Below, piece by piece: positions 1-6,239 of a DNA stretch of 34,011 nucleotides; position 1 is the stretch's first letter, and each line of letters starts with the position of its first letter. The notes under the pieces are model-generated. The model searched no databases, had not been told where the DNA came from, and saw nothing but the letters and a program-made list of their open reading frames with translations. Source of the DNA: CAYLMM01 sp964384825 (GTDB lineage Bacteria > Krumholzibacteriota > Krumholzibacteriia > LZORAL124-64-63); NCBI GenBank assembly GCA_964384825.1, contig CAYLMM010000028.1, positions 1-34,011 of the forward strand. The letters are read 5' to 3'. The position numbers and the translations under genes are program-made.

Positions 1-636
1 GGCGTAGTCGGGCCGGTGGGAGCGGAAGAGCTTCACGCCGCCGGTCTCGAGGATCTGGCCGTGGGCCTTGTGCACCACCGACCGCATGTCGCCCTTGTGA
101 TCCTCGTGGGGGCCGTAGACGTTGAAGAACTTCAAGCCGACGATGCGGTCGAAGAGCTTGTTCTTCAGCGCCCAGAGGTCGAACATCTGCTTGGAATAGC
201 CATACATGTTCAGCGGCCGCAGCAGCGGTGTGTTTTCGTCGGAATCGTCGTAGCCGCGCGATCCGTCGCCGTAGGTCGCCGCGCTCGAGGCGTAGATGAA
301 CCGCACGTCGTGGCGCAGGCACCATTCGCAGAGGTCGCGCGTGTAGCGGTAGTTGTTGTCGGCCAGGTAGTCGGCGTCGGTCTCGGTGGTCGAGCTGCAG
401 GCGCCCATGTGGATCACGGCGTCCACGTCCATCGGCAGGTCGTCCCAGATGTCGGCTCGGAAATCGTCCTTGTGGCGGTAGTCCTCGAAGCGCAGGACGC
501 CGAGGTTGCGCCACTTCTCGTCGTCGCCCAGCTCGTCCACGACGATGATGTCGTCGATCCCGCGTTCGTTGAGGGCCTTGACGATGTTGCAGCCGATGAA
601 TCCGGCGGCGCCGGTGACGACGATTCTTCCGTGCAT
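1..636 (-). CDS. hldD: ADP-L-glycero-D-manno-heptose 6-epimerase, C-terminus cut by window edge
   Basis: Epimerises ADP-D-glycero-D-manno-heptose to the L-glycero form for the LPS inner core; a cytosolic short-chain dehydrogenase/reductase-fold enzyme using NADP. I translated the 212 codons present. The N-terminus has the Rossmann glycine motif TGAGGFIGCN (usual form TGGAGFIGSN), then GACSSTTETD, which closely matches the characteristic GA.S.TTE.D stretch of HldD, then SSAATYGDG and the catalytic YGYSK (Tyr...Lys), followed by FFNVYGP. The ATG at 634-636 is preceded on the minus strand by GGGAG six bases away. The family is about 310-330 residues, so roughly a third is missing beyond base 1. 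It is transcribed away from the acetyltransferase at 840, and the pair suggests an LPS or surface-sugar locus. Other NAD-sugar epimerases are less likely given the GACSSTTETD stretch. Confidence 0.9.
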   Translation of the reverse strand, partial: MHGRIVVTGAAGFIGCNIVKALNERGIDDIIVVDELGDDEKWRNLGVLRFEDYRHKDDFRADIWDDLPMDVDAVIHMGACSSTTETDADYLADNNYRYTRDLCEWCLRHDVRFIYASSAATYGDGSRGYDDSDENTPLLRPLNMYGYSKQMFDLWALKNKLFDRIVGLKFFNVYGPHEDHKGDMRSVVHKAHGQILETGGVKLFRSHRPDYA

Positions 637-685
637 GACGATCTCCCGAGAACGGGTTGCGATGGGGCGGACGGGGCTCGGGACG

Positions 686-714
686 AATCTAATCGGGGCG
701 TCGGTGGGCGTCAA
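686..714 (-). promoter_or_regulatory. Sigma70-type promoter of hldD
   Basis: On the minus strand a -35 box TTGACG (709-714) and a -10 box TAGATT (686-691) are separated by exactly 17 bases. A start about 7 bases downstream of the -10 would leave a leader of roughly 40 bases before the hldD ATG at 636. This is a consensus match only; no transcription data exist here. Confidence 0.5.
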
Positions 715-839
715 TGGGGGGGCGCGATGTTTCGGGAAGACTGGCGGGGCGGGCTGGGTTATCCTTGTCGGTCGAGAATCCGGAACGCGGCCCTCGACGC
801 CGCCGGCCGCGAGCAACGGGATAAAGACAAGGAGCCGTG

Positions 840-1313
840 ATGGACTACCCGACCAACGAGAAGCAGCTGATCAACAACTGCAAGATCGGCGAAGGAACCA
901 AGATCTGGAACTTCGTCAACATGTACGGCTGCGAGATCGGCCGCGACAGCATGGTGGGCTGCTTCGTGGAGATCCAGGAAGGCGTGAAGATCGGCGATCG
1001 TTCGCGGGTCCAGAGCCATTCCTTCATCTGCGACATGGTGACCATCGGCGACGACGTCTTCGTCGGCCACGGCGTGATGTTCATCAACGATCTCTACCCG
1101 CCCCAGCCGGAGAAGGAGAAGTGGAAGGCGACGGTCGTGGAGGATGGGGCGAGCCTCGGCTCCAACAGTTCGATCCTGCCGGTGCGGATCGGCAAGGACG
1201 CCATCGTCGGCGCCGGATCGACCGTGACCCGCGACGTTCCCGACGGCGCGGTGGTGGCCGGCAATCCGGCCCGGATCCTGCGCTATCGCGAGGGATACGG
1301 CCCGCGGGACTGA
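840..1313 (+). CDS. Left-handed beta-helix (hexapeptide) sugar N-acetyltransferase, WbpD/WlbB-like
   Basis: Probably transfers an acetyl group from acetyl-CoA to an amino sugar nucleotide used in O-antigen or other surface glycans. The 157-residue protein is built almost entirely of hexapeptide repeats (IGEGTKIW, CEIGRDSMVG, VKIGDRSRVQ, VTIGDDVFVG, VRIGKDAIVG). It has the family-typical VFVGHGVMFINDLYPP loop, then EKWKATVVEDGASLG and a closing DGAVVAGNPARIL. This pattern and length fit the WbpD/WlbB group (UDP-2-acetamido-3-amino-glucuronate acetyltransferases) better than maltose or serine acetyltransferases, but the exact substrate cannot be read. A GTG at 837 lies directly upstream; I chose the ATG at 840 because AAGGAG at 829-834 is then 5 bases away rather than 2. 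It is divergent from hldD and followed by a strong terminator. Confidence 0.85.
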   Translation: MDYPTNEKQLINNCKIGEGTKIWNFVNMYGCEIGRDSMVGCFVEIQEGVKIGDRSRVQSHSFICDMVTIGDDVFVGHGVMFINDLYPPQPEKEKWKATVVEDGASLGSNSSILPVRIGKDAIVGAGSTVTRDVPDGAVVAGNPARILRYREGYGPRD

Positions 1314-1340
1314 TACTGCATTTCCGTCGTGCGGTTTGCA

Positions 1341-1375
1341 GCCCGCCGTCTCCGGCCCGGAGGCGGCGGGCTTTT
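1341..1375 (+). terminator. Rho-independent terminator after the acetyltransferase
   Basis: A 15-base stem (1341-1355 with 1357-1371, one G-T type mismatch, tip partly unpaired to form the loop) is followed by TTTT at 1372-1375. It lies 27 bases after the stop of the acetyltransferase gene. Confidence 0.8.
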
Positions 1376-1507
1376 CATCCCGTTGCCGAACAAGGAGATG
1401 CTGCGCCGGCGATTTTCCGGTCCCGCGGCGCGCCTCTTGCTCTTCGATGCGAGCCGGCATGACGGCCTCGGTCGTCAACCGCGTGGGATGGAGCCGGTAG
1501 CGGATTC

Positions 1508-1544
1508 GGAAGGGGCCCCGAAATGGATTTTCGGGGCCCCTTCC
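1508..1544. terminator. Perfect 16-bp hairpin between convergent genes
   Basis: GGAAGGGGCCCCGAAA (1508-1523) pairs perfectly with 1529-1544 around a five-base loop. It sits 18 bases beyond the stop of the minus-strand glycerophosphodiesterase (1563) and after the plus-strand terminator. On the plus strand it is followed by TCTTT; on the minus strand no T run follows, so it may act as a stem-only or bidirectional terminator. The remaining 1376-1507 stretch shows no gene or RNA that I recognise. Confidence 0.65.
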
Positions 1545-1562
1545 TCTTTGCCGTGCGGATCG

Positions 1563-2270
1563 TCAGAAACCGAGGGCGGCGAGAGTCTCGACGGCCAGGC
1601 CGGGGCGATCGCTGATCACCGCATCGACGCCCATCGCGGCGACCTCGCGGATGCGGCCGGGGTCGTTGACCGTCCAGACGGCGAGCCGTTTGCCCGCGGC
1701 GTGGAGAAGGGGCGCCAGATCCGCCGTCAGGCTGCTGCGGCGCAGGGAGAGCACGTCGGCATCGAGGGATTCCAGCAGGGCCCGGGGATCGGATCCGGGC
1801 TCGTCCGCGATCAGGCCCAGGGAATACCGGCCCGAGGCGGCGCCGGCGAACATCCGCAACAGGTCGTGGTCGAAGGACTGGATGTTCAGGCGCAGGCGGT
1901 CGCGCCAGGGTTCGAGGCGCGCGGCCAGGTTTCCCGCATCCCGCAGGCCCTTGATCTCGACGAAGACCTCGGCCAGGCCCGCATCGGCGAGAAGGTCCAG
2001 CGCATCGTCGAGCAGGGCCAGGCCCTCGGGGCCGCAGCCGCCGGCGCGCAGACGCAGTTCCTCCAGGGGGGACTCGGCGAGGGACAGGCCGCGGATCCGC
2101 GGGTCGTGGTGGACGGCGAAGAGGCCGTCGGAGGTCTCGTGGATGTCCAGCTCGACTCCGTCGGCTCCGGATTCGGCGGCCCCGGCGAACGCGGCCAGAG
2201 TGTTCTCGGTCACTCCGGCCGCGTCGCCGCGGTGAGCCAGGACCAGGATCCGGTGATCGTCGGTGGTCAT
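1563..2270 (-). CDS. Glycerophosphodiester phosphodiesterase
   Basis: Hydrolyses glycerophosphodiesters, produced by phospholipid turnover, to glycerol-3-phosphate and an alcohol. The 235-residue protein shows the GDPD catalytic pattern at its start: AHRGD, ENTLAAF, then GADGVELDIHETSDG with the metal-binding Glu/Asp pair, then AVHHDP with the catalytic His. Near the end WTVNDPG and GVDAVISDRPG are also typical. No signal peptide is seen, so a cytosolic enzyme of the UgpQ type is likely. The frame stays open to 2339, but that extension would overlap the upstream cytochrome gene and shows no family similarity. The ATG at 2270 begins 4 bases after the cytochrome stop with GGAAGAG upstream, so it is probably co-transcribed with the cytochromes, although no functional link is obvious. 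Confidence 0.87.
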   Translation of the reverse strand: MTTDDHRILVLAHRGDAAGVTENTLAAFAGAAESGADGVELDIHETSDGLFAVHHDPRIRGLSLAESPLEELRLRAGGCGPEGLALLDDALDLLADAGLAEVFVEIKGLRDAGNLAARLEPWRDRLRLNIQSFDHDLLRMFAGAASGRYSLGLIADEPGSDPRALLESLDADVLSLRRSSLTADLAPLLHAAGKRLAVWTVNDPGRIREVAAMGVDAVISDRPGLAVETLAALGF

Positions 2271-2274
2271 CGCG

Positions 2275-3771
2275 TCATTTCTCTTCCAAGGCTCCCAGGA
2301 ACTCGTCCTGCAGATGGACGTGCATCCGGTACTCGGCATCGGTCGTGTCCGCCGGCGCCAGGAACCGGAACGGCCGGTCGCTGTCGTAGGCGAGGATCGA
2401 GTGGCAGAGCGTGCATTCGGACGAGATCGCGGTTCCCTGCTCGTCGATCATGCCGGAGTCGTGGCAGCGGAAGCAGCCGCGGCCGCCCCGGTGGCCGAGA
2501 TGGTCGGGATGGACGCCCCAGCCGACGTTCATCCCGGGATGGATGTTCCGCCGCCAGGCCGCCTGCAGGGAGGCCACCGCTGCGTCGATCTCGCGCGACA
2601 TGCCGATCGAGACGTCGGGAAGCTCGCGCAGATAGAAACCGCGGATCCTGTTGGAGATGCCCGCGTCGGCGGCGGCGGGGTCGGCGTAGCCGGCCGTCAG
2701 GGCCGCCATGGCCTCGCGCTTGATCCAGGGCAGGCCGGGGTCGATGACGCCGCTCTGCAGCCTGTCGTCGATCGCGTTCTCGGGATCCTCGAAGATATGG
2801 GTCGCCCGGTTGTGGCAGTCGACGCAATCCATCGTGCGCACCGCGTCGCCCGGCTCGGGGCGGTTGGCGAAACGCTTGTTGGTGAACCGCCGCCAGGATC
2901 CGTCGGGCTGCAGGGCCTCGGTCCAGAGGATCTTTTCCCTCTTGTCCTCGATCGAGGCGTAGCGCACCGCGTTGTTCTCGGCGACGTGCCAGTGGATCTC
3001 GCCGCGCCGTTCGCCCTTGCCCGATCCCACCTTCATGCTCAGGGTCGTGAAGGCCGGCGTGGACTCGGCGTCGAAGGCGTAGCGGGTCCTGTTGACGATG
3101 CGGTCGCCGTAGAACTTGTCCGGCCAGTGGCACTGCTCGCAGGTCTCGCGGGCGGGGCGCAGCTGGTGGACCGGAGTGGGGATGGGGCGCTCGTAGAGAT
3201 CGAAGGTCCGCGAGACCACCTGCCAGAGGCCGTTGATCTTGGAGTCGACCAGGGCCGCGAAGCCCTCGCCCACGTGGCAATCGACGCAGTGGACGTTGGC
3301 GTGGGGCGAGGCCTGGTAGGTGGCCCATTCGGGCCCCATCACGTCGTGGCAGGCCGTTCCGCAGAACCGGGGCTCTTCCATGAAGTGCAGCATGCGGGCG
3401 GTGCCGCCGCCGAGAAACAGCAGGTTCACCACCGTCAGCAGCAGCACCATCTGGAAGACGCCGGCTCCGAACAGGCGGCCCTCGGTCATCTCGGGTCGGA
3501 AGCGTTCACGCAGCAGCTCGGTCGTCGGGCGTCCGGCCTTGATGCGATACCGGCGCCAGCCGATCGGGATCAGCAGCAGGCCCAGGATGAACAGGGCCGG
3601 CAGGGTCAGGTAGGTGACCAGGCCGCTGTAGGACCCGGTCACCACCCCCAGGATGCGCAGGAGCTCGACGAACACGAAGATCAGGAAGGCGGCGGTGGTC
3701 AGGGCCACGCCGAGCGATCCGATCCAGTTGGTCGCAAGCCCCCGGACGAAGTTCCGAAATCGGTCGAACAC
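2275..3771 (-). CDS. Membrane-anchored NapC/NirT-family multihaem cytochrome c (six haem motifs)
   Basis: Likely an inner-membrane quinol oxidoreductase handing electrons to a periplasmic partner. The 498 residues begin with three predicted transmembrane helices (about 17-40, 50-72 and 104-124), then a periplasmic domain with haem motifs in order: CGTACH (a CX3CH form), CVDCH, CEQCH, CVDCH, CFRCH and CTLCH. The segment around the first two motifs (FCGTACHDVMGPEW, then SPHANVHCVDCHVGEG) is what I recall from NapC/NirT-type proteins with a CX3CH first haem, including larger forms such as Geobacter ImcH, which also has three N-terminal helices. Length and haem count exceed the four-haem NrfH/NapC. 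It starts 9 bases after the stop of the octahaem cytochrome, implying a redox pair. Direction of electron flow cannot be read from sequence. Confidence 0.85.
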   Translation of the reverse strand: MFDRFRNFVRGLATNWIGSLGVALTTAAFLIFVFVELLRILGVVTGSYSGLVTYLTLPALFILGLLLIPIGWRRYRIKAGRPTTELLRERFRPEMTEGRLFGAGVFQMVLLLTVVNLLFLGGGTARMLHFMEEPRFCGTACHDVMGPEWATYQASPHANVHCVDCHVGEGFAALVDSKINGLWQVVSRTFDLYERPIPTPVHQLRPARETCEQCHWPDKFYGDRIVNRTRYAFDAESTPAFTTLSMKVGSGKGERRGEIHWHVAENNAVRYASIEDKREKILWTEALQPDGSWRRFTNKRFANRPEPGDAVRTMDCVDCHNRATHIFEDPENAIDDRLQSGVIDPGLPWIKREAMAALTAGYADPAAADAGISNRIRGFYLRELPDVSIGMSREIDAAVASLQAAWRRNIHPGMNVGWGVHPDHLGHRGGRGCFRCHDSGMIDEQGTAISSECTLCHSILAYDSDRPFRFLAPADTTDAEYRMHVHLQDEFLGALEEK

Positions 3772-3780
3772 GGCGTCCCC

Positions 3781-5118
3781 CTATTCGGAAGCGAAAAGAT
3801 CGGCGTAGATCTCCTGCAGCTTGCCCGACTCGATGTCGGCCTTGATATCGGCCGTCGGCCTGTTGAACCAGGCGTGCATCGGATCGGCGCGGACCTCGGC
3901 GACCAGCGCCTTCACCTCGGGGTCGTCGAACTCGTCGGCCGAGGGGAGGAACTTGAAGTAGAAGTTGAAGGCGACGTCGTAGATGCCGTGCCACCAGGTG
4001 TAGTCGGGACCCATCATGGCCGCGCCGTGACGGGCGCGCCGGCCCTCGTGGTGCCAGAGCTCCCAGTACTCCCAGTCGATATCGTTGCTGAAGGCGGCCG
4101 GGCTCTCGAGCAGGCCCTTCTCCTTGATCAGATTGACGATCTTCGTGGCGGGGATGCCGAACTTCTGGTTGTACAGCTGGACCAGGGCGTCGTACTGGTA
4201 GTAGTGCCCCTTCACGAAACCTTCGCCGTGGCAGTTGCGGCAGACTTCCTGCATGTTTTCACGCTTGCGCGGCCATTCGTCCTTCTTCTTGGAGACCGGG
4301 GGACGCAGCGTCCAGGAGATGCGCTCGCCGACGTCGTGGGTCACCTTCTGCGTCGAGGTGGCGGACTGGTGGCAGGTGGCGCAGGTGGGGGCCGCGAAGT
4401 AGTCGATGCCCACGGCCCAGCGGGTGGCCTTGATGTTCATCTCGTCGGTGTGGGTGAAGTAGGCGTTGCCGTGCTTGGACTCCTCGTAGATCTCCTTCTG
4501 CGGATGATCGGGGCCGAGGTGGCACTTGCCGCAGGATTCGGGCTTGCGGGCCTGGGCGATCGAGAACGAGTGCCGGGTGTGGCAGGCGGTGCAGGAGCCC
4601 TTGCTGCCGTCGGGATTCAGGCGGCCGATGCCGGAATTCGGCCAGCTCGTGACCGCCAGCTTGTTCGAAGCGTCGGGATCGATCTGCACGTTGCAGCCGT
4701 GGCAGTTCTCGCAGCCGGTGACCGCCACCGGATGGCCGCCTGCGGCGTGGGCAAGGTAGGCGTCCTGCGATTCGAGGATCTCGGCCGCGGTGGCGTGGTA
4801 CGAGTTCTCGACCTGCTTGGCCTCGGCCTCGTGGCATTCCCCGCAATCCTTGGGCGTGACCAGAGTGGCGATCCAGGCGCCCTCGTGCTCGTAGGCGTCG
4901 ACATCCCGGCGGTCGGCGCCGTGGCAGTCGATGCAGGTCACACGGTTCAGACCGTGGCTGGAGGCGAACCACTGGTTGTAGATGCCGGGGGATTTCTCCT
5001 TGTGGCAGGTCATGCACTTGCCGGCAACCGTATCCGCGGCGGGATAGTCGGCGAAAACCGCCGAGGCCGTCAGCAGAACGGCGAGAACAAGGAAAGTTGT
5101 CACGACGGTCCGGATCAT
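3781..5118 (-). CDS. Periplasmic octahaem cytochrome c, hydroxylamine oxidoreductase (HAO)-like
   Basis: A 445-residue exported protein: residues 1-23 form a signal peptide ending VFA before DYPAAD. Eight CXXCH motifs follow: CMTCH, CIDCH, CGECH, CENCH, CTACH, CGKCH, CATCH and CRNCH. Eight haems, the spacing, the many extra His residues and a C-terminal MMGPDYTWWHGIYDV stretch resemble the octahaem HAO family (HAO in nitrifiers and anammox, nitrite-reducing HaoA in epsilonproteobacteria). Other octahaem reductases are possible. Oxidation of hydroxylamine or hydrazine needs a haem cross-linked to a Tyr; DYTWWHG offers a candidate Tyr, but only an alignment can show equivalence. The frame is open to 5175; the ATG at 5118 is chosen because AAGGAGG lies just upstream and it begins the signal peptide. 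Its pairing with the membrane cytochrome parallels HaoA/HaoC-type modules. Confidence 0.82.
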   Translation of the reverse strand: MIRTVVTTFLVLAVLLTASAVFADYPAADTVAGKCMTCHKEKSPGIYNQWFASSHGLNRVTCIDCHGADRRDVDAYEHEGAWIATLVTPKDCGECHEAEAKQVENSYHATAAEILESQDAYLAHAAGGHPVAVTGCENCHGCNVQIDPDASNKLAVTSWPNSGIGRLNPDGSKGSCTACHTRHSFSIAQARKPESCGKCHLGPDHPQKEIYEESKHGNAYFTHTDEMNIKATRWAVGIDYFAAPTCATCHQSATSTQKVTHDVGERISWTLRPPVSKKKDEWPRKRENMQEVCRNCHGEGFVKGHYYQYDALVQLYNQKFGIPATKIVNLIKEKGLLESPAAFSNDIDWEYWELWHHEGRRARHGAAMMGPDYTWWHGIYDVAFNFYFKFLPSADEFDDPEVKALVAEVRADPMHAWFNRPTADIKADIESGKLQEIYADLFASE

Positions 5119-5233
5119 GGGGAGCCTCCTTGAGACGGGCGGTTGAGGACGCCTAGAAGACAAATAGACACTCAAGTCCGCTTGCGGGAAACATCAAAAA
5201 AAGGGGGGCACGCTTTCACCCGCAGCGAATTTA

Positions 5234-5260
5234 CTACTTCCAGTAGGATGATTCCAGCAG
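5234..5260. promoter_or_regulatory. Candidate operator upstream of the octahaem cytochrome
   Basis: An inverted repeat CTACT-TCC-AGTAG (5234-5246) overlaps a near-direct repeat, TTCCAGTAG (5238-5246) and TTCCAGCAG (5252-5260), between the cytochrome start and the terminator of the neighbouring gene. The regulator is unknown, and no convincing -35/-10 pair was found in 5119-5233. Confidence 0.3.
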
Positions 5261-5293
5261 AAAAAAGCGGCCCCGGCCGGAAACCGGGGCCGC
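5261..5293 (-). terminator. Rho-independent terminator of the pta-buk/ptb unit
   Basis: On the minus strand a perfect 10-bp stem GCGGCCCCGG (5284-5293 with 5267-5276) with a 7-base loop is followed immediately by six T residues (5261-5266 read as A on the plus strand). It lies about 25 bases after the ptb stop. Confidence 0.9.
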
Positions 5294-5318
5294 CGAACGG
5301 ATTGAGCGCGATGCCGGA

Positions 5319-6239
5319 TCAGCGGGACAGCCGGCAGCCGAAGGCGATCGAGAGGAACTTCGATTCCTCGCTGTCGGCCCGGCTGGTCAGGATGCAGGGC
5401 GCCGAAGTGCCGACCACCGCGGCCGCCAGGCGTCCTCCCGAGAGATAGGTGGCCGACTTGTAGAAGACGTTGCCCGACTCGATGTTCGGGAAGACGATGA
5501 CGTCGGCCTGGCCGGCGACCTCGTTCTTGACCCCCTTGATGGCGCAGGCTTCCGGGGCGATGGCCAGATCCAGGGCCAGCGGGCCGAAAACGTGGGCGTC
5601 GGGAAACTCTTCGACGGCTTCGGCGGTGATCTCGGCGGCGTCGACGGTCGCCGGCATCCTCTTGCTCACCTTTTCGCTGGCCGCCAGCATGGCGCAGCGC
5701 GGCTTCTCGATGCCGAAGCTCAGGGCGGCGTCGACGCAGTAGCGCAGGATCTTCTTCTTGGTCGCCTTGTCCGGGGCCGGGATGATCGCCACGTCGCCGA
5801 CGAACAGCAGCTTGCCCAGGCGTTCGGTGTGGGCGGGGAGCTCCAAAACCGTAAGGTGGGACAGGACCGATCCCTCCGGCAGCAGGCCTTCCTCCTTGTT
5901 CAGGATCAGCCGCATGTAGTCCGCCGTCCCGATCAGGCCCTTCATCAGCACGTCGGCCTCGCCGTCGCGGACCATGTCCCGGGCGCGGGCGCCCGCGGTC
6001 GCGACATCCGGTTCGTCGATCACGTGCAGGGTGCCGATGTCGAGGCCATGCTCGTCGCAGAGCGTCCGGATCCGGGCGGCGTCGCCGATCAGGGTGATCC
6101 TGGCGATGCCCTCGGCTGCGGCCCGGCCGGCGGCCTGGATGGTGTTCGGATCGTGCCCGGCGGCGATTGCCACGTGCCGGGGAGTCTCGTTCTTGAGCGT
6201 CGCGACGAGCTGGTCCAACGAAGTGATGGCGGTCATCAT
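5319..6239 (-). CDS. ptb: Phosphate butyryltransferase / phosphate acetyltransferase family protein
   Basis: Converts an acyl-CoA such as butyryl-CoA plus phosphate to acyl-phosphate and CoA, the step before a butyrate-type kinase makes ATP. The 306-residue length matches Ptb rather than full-length bacterial Pta. Family marks include the N-terminal AIAAGHDP and ITLIGDAA, DVLMKGLIGT, the core FGPLALDLAIAPEACAIKGV, and ADVIVFPNIESGNVFYKSATYLSGG near the C-terminus. It is coupled to the upstream fusion gene: the ATG at 6239 overlaps that gene's TGA as ATGA, and a second ATG at 6236 lies 7 bases from GGAGG and may be the true start. Co-transcription with a butyrate-kinase domain supports the butyryl or branched-acyl assignment over acetyl. 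Substrate is inferred. Confidence 0.85.
   Translation of the reverse strand: MMTAITSLDQLVATLKNETPRHVAIAAGHDPNTIQAAGRAAAEGIARITLIGDAARIRTLCDEHGLDIGTLHVIDEPDVATAGARARDMVRDGEADVLMKGLIGTADYMRLILNKEEGLLPEGSVLSHLTVLELPAHTERLGKLLFVGDVAIIPAPDKATKKKILRYCVDAALSFGIEKPRCAMLAASEKVSKRMPATVDAAEITAEAVEEFPDAHVFGPLALDLAIAPEACAIKGVKNEVAGQADVIVFPNIESGNVFYKSATYLSGGRLAAAVVGTSAPCILTSRADSEESKFLSIAFGCRLSR

Noticed and set aside
2271..2339. Longer start for the glycerophosphodiesterase
   Set aside because: Would overlap the cytochrome gene by 65 bases and adds residues with no similarity; the ATG at 2270 begins just before the HRGD motif.
2263..5133. 956-residue open frame on the plus strand
   Set aside because: Antisense to the two cytochrome genes; composition is low-complexity Val/Gly/Asp-rich with no domain, typical of shadow frames in GC-rich DNA.
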